NCBI GenBank assembly: GCA_937874965.1
Contig: CALNCD010000013.1
Coordinates: 1 to 9,885, forward strand
Direction of reading: 5' to 3'
DNA: 9,885 nt
From: an uncultured Erysipelotrichaceae bacterium
Lineage (GTDB): Bacteria; Bacillota_I; Bacilli_A; Erysipelotrichales; Erysipelotrichaceae
Of this stretch, positions 7,101-9,885 are shown one piece after another. A program made the position numbers and the translations under genes. The first letter of the stretch is position 1. Every line of letters starts with the position of its first letter. The notes below the pieces were generated by a model. The model worked only from the letters and a program-made list of their open reading frames with translations. It was not told the origin of the DNA and searched no databases.

Positions 7101-7664
7101 TTTTCTCAGGACTATGCCACCAATGCAAATCTGGTTCAGCTTAACGATACATCCCTTGCGAATGTGAAGAGTGTTTCTGCTTCCTTCATGAAACTCGGGG
7201 CAGTTAAAGGTGTTGAGCAGAACACTACTTTGATTAATCAAATCAACACAATCGTCACATCTTTGAATATGATTATGCAGGTTCTGATTATTGTCGCAAC
7301 GTTATTAGCTGTGGTAATTCTCTACAATCTGACGAATATCAATGTCTCTGAGCGAATCCGGGAACTCTCAACAATCAAGGTGCTGGGTTTCTTTGATAAG
7401 GAAGTGACATTGTATATCTACCGGGAAACTATCTTGCTCTCATTGCTTGGCATCGTCGTGGGATACGGTTTTGGAACTCTGCTTCAGCAGTACATTATTC
7501 ATGTCGTTCCTCCGGAAAATGTCATGTTCAGCCCAGGCGTTGGTTTCATGAGTTATCTGATTCCGACAATTGTCATTCTGACAGTTAACATTATTCTGGA
7601 AAAAGTTGTAAACCGCCGATTGAAGCGGGTGGATATGCTGGAAGCATTAAAGTCCGTGGATTAG
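4134..7664 (+). CDS. Large FtsX-domain ABC permease with a long extracellular coiled coil
   Basis: Partner of the ATPase just upstream. The frame is open from 4080, but that start lies within the ATPase gene. ATG 4134 (MKRKLWKDTF) begins 7 bp after its stop and puts a basic stretch before the first helix, as usual; its ribosome binding site is weak. The product is 1176 residues. Order: TM1 (about 20-38), first extracellular domain (about 40-243), coiled coil (about 244-610), TM2-4 (near 643-662, 693-714, 733-757) forming the first FtsX domain with ERTNSGTLKALGYSNRDI, TM5 (about 813-832), second extracellular domain (about 834-1040), and TM6-8 (near 1046-1066, 1096-1115, 1135-1155) forming the second FtsX domain with ERIRELSTIKVLGFF. 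This is a LolC/LolE-like pair in one chain. The family includes lipid or peptide extruders and mechanotransmitters; the substrate here is unknown. Confidence 0.93.
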   Translation: MKRKLWKDTFSALKTTKARFISILCLIMLGSFALVGLKVTGPDMRASAETYFENVQLADLVVLSNYGLNETDQRVIESVNGLRSVEFGYLKDVVIDQTQTSIRILSVPQQLSLGESVLGELPKTDREIVLDSSFKGSYAVGDTIAFFEDGGLSGQPVLKEHTFTISGFITSGEYLSSVNRGKTTVGTGDLSGFAMVLPTVFDSEVYMIARLSFEDTTGISPYSSTYTDRIQVHKDALTQLIKNQPQNHLDQLKADYQADIDQGRLNLAQAIATYQKTKASLDAAYSALEEGTKTIASQQQAYDQASAQATKQLVLAQRELTDGQQKLNAGKEAFETGTRTYSAGLDEWNKQTIAIASKQTEYEIKLKDWQAQDAAAKQAQIDLDQARQSLLDQQDSLETVKKAYETTLQTLNTEMQALQSALAQPGLTAEQQAALEAQLTVLQEQSPQVNQQFQDFMTKTYEPLQIVLKQALTDISGKQSQLDQGRLILNQAKETLDQAKLQLDQGRLELRESKKSLDQSKQTLDQAQQQISENEQRLKEGQESFSQQQTQVQGLLKENLEKLDNAKAELALKQREYDQARKAFNAQSASIEAEFAAKTIDLDGAQQRVDDLELPVYSVNTRREAPGSDGYKVYESIASIVDSLAHIFPLFFYFVAALVSATTMTRFVDEERTNSGTLKALGYSNRDIIQKFMVYGFAASLLGSVLGIFLGHTLMPLIVNKAYSVGYDFAPIALHLQLGITLIALVLGIGCALIPTYIVARRELREKPARLLQPKAPVRGSKIMLERIKPLWNRLSFTHKVVARNLFRYKKRMFMTVFGVCGSVALLVCGLGVQQSISRIADQQFGGIITYDMIVARTNYISDAQMEALNVQLQDSSVKQQTAVYYEPLSVSAGETQDRQDITLLVPSDNDQFNAYITLKNRQSQKPLSLNTPGVIISERLAQLLGVSPGGQITVQDANFASYTLTISAVTEMYIGHFLVMNQETYRTSFSQDYATNANLVQLNDTSLANVKSVSASFMKLGAVKGVEQNTTLINQINTIVTSLNMIMQVLIIVATLLAVVILYNLTNINVSERIRELSTIKVLGFFDKEVTLYIYRETILLSLLGIVVGYGFGTLLQQYIIHVVPPENVMFSPGVGFMSYLIPTIVILTVNIILEKVVNRRLKRVDMLEALKSVD
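5571..5780 (+). repeat. Tandem 21-nt/7-residue repeats in the permease coiled coil
   Basis: Ten consecutive heptads occupy residues 480-549 of the permease. The first seven share the consensus x-x-L-D/N-Q-A/G/S-K/R (SQLDQGR, LILNQAK, ETLDQAK, LQLDQGR, LELRESK, KSLDQSK, QTLDQAQ); the last three are more divergent. At DNA level, copies at 5574-5594 and 5637-5657 differ at a single base over 21 nt and lie 63 nt (three units) apart. This suggests growth of the stalk by internal duplication. Confidence 0.8.
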
Positions 7665-7703
7665 CAGCGCAAGGATTTCGCGCAGTGTCTTTACGATTTG
7701 TGA

Positions 7704-7731
7704 TTGCATTCAAAAAAGGATATGGTATAAT
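7704..7731 (+). promoter_or_regulatory. Promoter of tRNA-Leu
   Basis: TTGCAT (7704-7709) and a perfect TATAAT (7726-7731) with a 16-nt spacer. The -10 is extended by TGG just upstream (TGGTATAAT). Transcription would start a few bases before the mature tRNA 5' end at 7745. Confidence 0.75.
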
Positions 7732-7744
7732 GTAAAGGCACTAT

Positions 7745-7827
7745 GCGGGCGTGGTGAAACTGGCAGACACGCTAGACTTAGGATCTAGTTCTTCGGAGTG
7801 CAGGTTCGATTCCTGTCGCCCGCACCA
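7745..7827 (+). tRNA. tRNA-Leu (anticodon UAG)
   Basis: The acceptor stem GCGGGCG (7745-7751) pairs fully with CGCCCGC (7817-7823), followed by discriminator A and an encoded CCA (7825-7827). The anticodon stem is CTAGA/TCTAG around the loop CTTAGGA, giving TAG, which reads CUN leucine codons. An 11-nt variable region (7789-7799) and the GGTTCGATTCC T-arm support a class II leucine tRNA. It has its own promoter and terminator, so it is a single-gene unit. I see no second copy of its 3' end in the window, so nothing marks it as an attachment site here. Confidence 0.95.
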
Positions 7828-7839
7828 AAACGTAATCCG

Positions 7840-7868
7840 ACTCACTTTTTGTGAGTTTTTTTCTTTTT
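7840..7868 (+). terminator. Rho-independent terminator of tRNA-Leu
   Basis: ACTCAC (7840-7845) pairs with GTGAGT (7851-7856) around TTTTT, followed by a long T-rich tail (7857-7868). It lies 13 nt after the CCA end. Confidence 0.88.
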
Positions 7869-8114
7869 TGGAACGATAAGTATTGGACCTACCCGATATA
7901 TTGCGAAGAGTGATTAGCATTTGAAGACTTGTAAATGTTTATAAACCTTGCACAATCGTTTCTTCGTTAAAACAAATAAAGAAGCATTCATTCTTAGCGA
8001 AATGACCAGGCTGAAGGATCGCTGATAAAATTGTCATTGAAATCTTTCATACGATTAATATCAGTCTGAGACAATCGTTATTCCGAATTGTTAGTGATAA
8101 CAGAACAGCAATCC
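7869..8114. other. AT-rich intergenic stretch without a recognisable gene
   Basis: About 245 bp between the tRNA terminator and the end of the HxlR gene. I find no credible coding frame, RNA gene or terminator for HxlR. The only visible structure is a 9-bp direct repeat ACAATCGTT at 7952-7960 and 8071-8079, and a weak dyad ACAAT/ATTGT near 8071-8091. Neither has an obvious role. Confidence 0.5.
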
Positions 8115-8462
8115 TTATTCACCATGAATAGCTTGAGAAATCGGATGTTTTTTTCCGAATTGCTGTATACCTTTTAAAACAGATTCAAGTTCCATCCCTT
8201 TGCGTGAAATTTTGTAGATGGTCTTTGGAGGATTTTCCTTTAAATCAACACGAACTATCATTTCATCGATTTCAAGTTCCTTAAGTGATTTGCTAAGCGT
8301 ATGTGCAGTTATACCTTTCAGTATTCTCTGTAGTTCGTTAAAACGATGATCTCTTTCCAGTAAATGATTAAGGATCATAATCTTCCACTTACCGCCGATA
8401 ACAGCCATTGTATTAGCAGCAGGACAATTGCATTCCAGCATATGCAGGTATACTTTTTTCAT
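8115..8462 (-). CDS. HxlR-family winged helix-turn-helix regulator with N-terminal cysteines
   Basis: A 115-residue regulator with family landmarks in order: CNCPAANTMAVIGGKWKIMIL (residues 11-31), then FNELQRILKGITAHTLSKSLKELE (41-64, recognition helix), then the wing with YKISRKGMEL (83-92). Cys11 and Cys13 lie just before the conserved Pro. In the B. subtilis relatives YodB and HypR an N-terminal cysteine senses quinones, diamide or hypochlorite by thiol chemistry, so redox or electrophile sensing is a reasonable inference. AAGGAGA (rc of 8469-8475) lies 6 nt before the ATG. It is divergent from an SDR oxidoreductase gene, with an Old Yellow Enzyme gene further on, the kind of target such regulators often control. 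Confidence 0.9.
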   Translation of the reverse strand: MKKVYLHMLECNCPAANTMAVIGGKWKIMILNHLLERDHRFNELQRILKGITAHTLSKSLKELEIDEMIVRVDLKENPPKTIYKISRKGMELESVLKGIQQFGKKHPISQAIHGE

Positions 8463-8499
8463 TTTTCTTCTCCTTATTAAAAATGATTCAATTCACGAC

Positions 8500-8528
8500 A
8501 TGGTATCTAAAAAGACAGTACTGTTTAA
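8500..8528 (-). promoter_or_regulatory. Candidate promoter of the HxlR gene
   Basis: On the minus strand, TTAAAC (rc of 8523-8528) and TACCAT (rc of 8500-8505) are 17 nt apart. Both boxes are imperfect. The palindrome ACAGTACTGT (8515-8524) overlaps the -35 and spacer, which would suit autoregulation. Confidence 0.45.
8515..8524. promoter_or_regulatory. Short perfect palindrome in the HxlR/SDR divergent region
   Basis: ACAGTACTGT is a perfect 10-bp palindrome. It lies within the candidate hxlR promoter and just upstream of the SDR promoter elements, so it is a plausible operator. Ten bases alone is weak evidence. Confidence 0.4.
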
Positions 8529-8563
8529 CTTAATATTGACATGCTAGTATAATAATGTATTTT
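8525..8563 (+). promoter_or_regulatory. Promoter region of the SDR gene (two alternative box pairs)
   Basis: A perfect -35 TTGACA (8536-8541) pairs with TATTTT (8558-8563) at 16 nt. Alternatively a perfect -10 TATAAT (8549-8554) pairs with TTAACT (8525-8530) at 18 nt. The two readings overlap and the sequence cannot decide between them. Both leave a leader of roughly 100 nt before the SDR start codon. Confidence 0.6.
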
Positions 8564-8666
8564 TGAATATGTTTCAAGGGAACAGTAGGTGAATAATAAA
8601 CCCTTGCTAGTTTATGAAGAATCAGATTTACAATTTGACAATTTATGTCAGAAGGGGGTATATTCT

Positions 8667-9443
8667 ATGACTGTTAATAAGTATAACCTGGAAGGTCATG
8701 TCGCACTAATTACTGGTGGGGGAAGTGGAATTGGAAGGGCTATTGCCAAAGCATTTTTAGATAATGGGGCTCTCGTTGTTCTGGTAGGACGGCGAGAAGA
8801 AGCACTTAAGGAGACGGTGATTGATTACTCACCGGAAAGCTATCTAATTCTCTCTGGCGACATATCAAAACCGGAAACGGCTCGATATATTGTGGAAAAA
8901 TCATTAAGTCATTTCAAACGTCTGGATGCTGTAATAAGCGACGCTGCTGCATTTGTTGCTGGCGATATTGTGGATTTAAGAGAAGAAGAGTGGGAACACA
9001 TTCGATCAACGAATATTGATGGTTTTTTCTTTTTAGCGAAGGCTTCATACTATGCTTTGAAGGAATCAAAGGGAAATCTTATCGCAGTTTCTTCAGTTTC
9101 AGGAAGTTATGGTGATTGGAAGCAATCGGCCTATAATGCGAGCAAACATGCTGTCAATGGATTTGTAAAATCATTGGCTCTTGATTGAGGTAGAGATGGT
9201 ATCCGGGTCAACGCTGTAGCACCTTCATTCACGCTTACTGACATGACAAAGAATACAGCACCGAATTCTGAAGCGTTGCAACCATTTATCAACCGTATTG
9301 CATTGGGGAGGCCTGGTACACCGGATGATGTAGCACCGGCCGTATTATTTTTGGCATCTGATGATGCTAAGTATATTACAGGAACTATTCTTGCGGTTGA
9401 TGGGGGGACGAGTGCTTCAACTGGTCAACCTCATATTGATTAA
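8667..9443 (+). pseudogene. Short-chain dehydrogenase/reductase interrupted by one in-frame TGA
   Basis: Read through a single TGA at 9186-9188, the frame gives a full-length SDR of 258 amino acids plus the stop position, a normal size. Start ATG 8667 is chosen for GAAGGGGGT just upstream and a standard N-terminus; a GTG at 8589 in the same frame adds 26 residues unlike any SDR start. Visible features: cofactor loop TGGGSGIG (16-23), Asn116, Ser143 in VSSVSG, and YNASK with Tyr156 and Lys160, giving a complete catalytic tetrad. The NNAG position reads SDAA. After the stop the frame resumes as GRDGIRVNAVAPSFTLTDM and ends with FLASDDAKYITGTILAVDGG. The stop falls where homologues have one residue between ALD and G(K/R)DGIRVN, so nothing else is missing. 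The truncated 173-residue product would keep the tetrad but lose the substrate-binding third. It could be a nonsense mutation or a sequence error. Confidence 0.82.
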
Positions 9444-9531
9444 CTGATCACCATTTAAAAGAACTATGGTTGTAATTTTATTTATCCCGTTAAGGTGTAA
9501 AGAATGAGACAAATCCACAGTGCAAAATTAA

Positions 9532-9557
9532 GCATATCAAGTGGCCATCTGATATGC
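9532..9557. promoter_or_regulatory. 26-bp imperfect palindrome upstream of the Old Yellow Enzyme gene
   Basis: GCATATCA (9532-9539) and TGATATGC (9550-9557) are perfect inverted repeats, and the centre TGGCCA (9542-9547) is itself palindromic on the same axis. In total 11 of 13 base pairs match. No T run follows, so it is not a normal terminator. Lying in the 178-bp gap before the oxidoreductase start, it is a candidate regulator binding site. I cannot identify a confident promoter around it. Confidence 0.5.
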
Positions 9558-9621
9558 ATTCATTAAGCCGGCCTAGGAAGATTATTATCAATGTGACTTA
9601 AATTGATAGTACGAGAAAACA

Positions 9622-9885
9622 ATGAATTTATTATCATCATATTCAGTTAAAAACTTAGTGTTGAGGAATCGGGTTGTAATGCCGCCGATGTGTATGTATT
9701 CCGTGTACAAAAAGGATGGTTACCTGACTGATTGGCATATTAATCACTATGTATCGAGAGCAGTAGGAGGAGCGGGACTAATTATAGTAGAAATGACAGA
9801 TGTCGATCCAGATGGAAGAACAACAGACCTTGATTTGGGCTTATGGGAAGATGGACAAGCGGAGAAACTACAGAAATTAATTGCG
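9622..9885 (+). CDS. Old Yellow Enzyme-family NADH:flavin oxidoreductase, YqjM/NamA-like (3' end outside window)
   Basis: Eighty-eight N-terminal residues of an FMN-dependent ene-reductase with a TIM-barrel fold, which reduces activated C=C bonds of enals, enones or related electrophiles using NAD(P)H. The line LVLRNRVVMPPMCMYS, then DGYLTDWHINHYVSRAVGGAGLIIVEMTDVDPDGRTTDLDLGLW, follows the B. subtilis YqjM (NamA) N-terminus closely as I know it. Cys24 and Tyr26 match the Cys and Tyr that tune the flavin and bind substrate in YqjM-type enzymes. ATG 9622 is the first start after an in-frame stop at 9607; the ribosome binding site (GAGA near 9613-9616) is poor. It lies in the same direction as the SDR gene and may share its regulation by HxlR. 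Confidence 0.9.
   Translation, partial: MNLLSSYSVKNLVLRNRVVMPPMCMYSVYKKDGYLTDWHINHYVSRAVGGAGLIIVEMTDVDPDGRTTDLDLGLWEDGQAEKLQKLIA

Noticed and set aside
7666..7684. GCGC...GCGC hairpin after the permease gene as a terminator
   Set aside because: The stem is only about 4 bp with a long loop and no T run follows, so it does not qualify.
7994..8050. Short minus-strand frame encoding about 18 residues (MKDFNDNFISDPSAWSF...)
   Set aside because: It is very short, has no ribosome binding site and resembles nothing I can name. It could be a gene remnant but cannot be supported.
8635..8664. TTGACA-18-TATATT resembling a promoter just before the SDR start
   Set aside because: Transcription would begin after the start codon at 8667, so it cannot serve this gene. 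The overlapping TGACA/TGTCA dyad is short.
8589..8666. GTG start 78 nt upstream of the SDR ATG in the same frame
   Set aside because: The extra residues do not resemble an SDR N-terminus, while ATG 8667 follows a strong purine-rich ribosome binding site.
9186..9188. TGA read as tryptophan (alternative genetic code) or selenocysteine
   Set aside because: Trp is encoded by TGG throughout, other genes terminate at TGA, and this SDR position has no known role for selenocysteine nor a visible insertion element.
9243..9443. Separate small gene of 66 codons
   Set aside because: It is the C-terminal part of the interrupted SDR in the same frame, with no ribosome binding site of its own; its sequence is the standard SDR tail ending in VDGG.

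Overview
The window reads as chromosomal DNA from a low-to-moderate GC Gram-positive bacterium (Bacillota). The reasons are strong AGGAGG-type ribosome binding sites, a YtrA-subfamily GntR repressor, a BceAB/MacB-like ABC pair with a very large permease, a tRNA with encoded CCA, and short U-tailed terminators. A lineage such as Erysipelotrichia is possible, but that is only an impression. TGG is used for Trp and TGA is a normal stop in several genes, so the standard bacterial code applies.

Layout. (1) 1-749, plus strand: the end of one small membrane protein gene and a complete second one, both of unknown function, closed by a terminator at 750-773. (2) 777-2620, minus strand: a three-gene operon of YtrA-type repressor, ABC ATPase and ABC-2 permease. 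It is driven by a near-consensus promoter whose -10 box lies inside a 21-bp palindrome, so autorepression is likely. (3) 2682-3311, minus strand: a TetR regulator with its own terminator. It is divergent from (4) 3425-7664, plus strand: a LolD/MacB-type ATPase and a 1176-residue FtsX-type permease carrying about 360 residues of coiled coil. The shared intergenic region holds two face-to-face promoters and a perfect 9-bp-arm palindrome placed to control both. (5) 7704-7868: tRNA-Leu(UAG) with its own promoter and terminator. (6) 7869-9885: a more AT-rich block with an HxlR regulator on the minus strand, a divergent short-chain dehydrogenase interrupted by one in-frame TGA, and the start of an Old Yellow Enzyme (YqjM/NamA-like) gene that runs off the window.

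How they fit together. Groups 2 and 3-4 are two self-regulated ABC systems of the types usually linked to cell-envelope stress or toxic compound handling. Group 6 looks like an electrophile or redox response module: a Cys-containing HxlR sensor beside two NAD(P)H-dependent oxidoreductases. I see no CRISPR array, insertion sequence, integrase or clearly new defence system. The items most worth a second look are the long coiled-coil permease, the clean operator architecture of both ABC loci, and the interrupted SDR.
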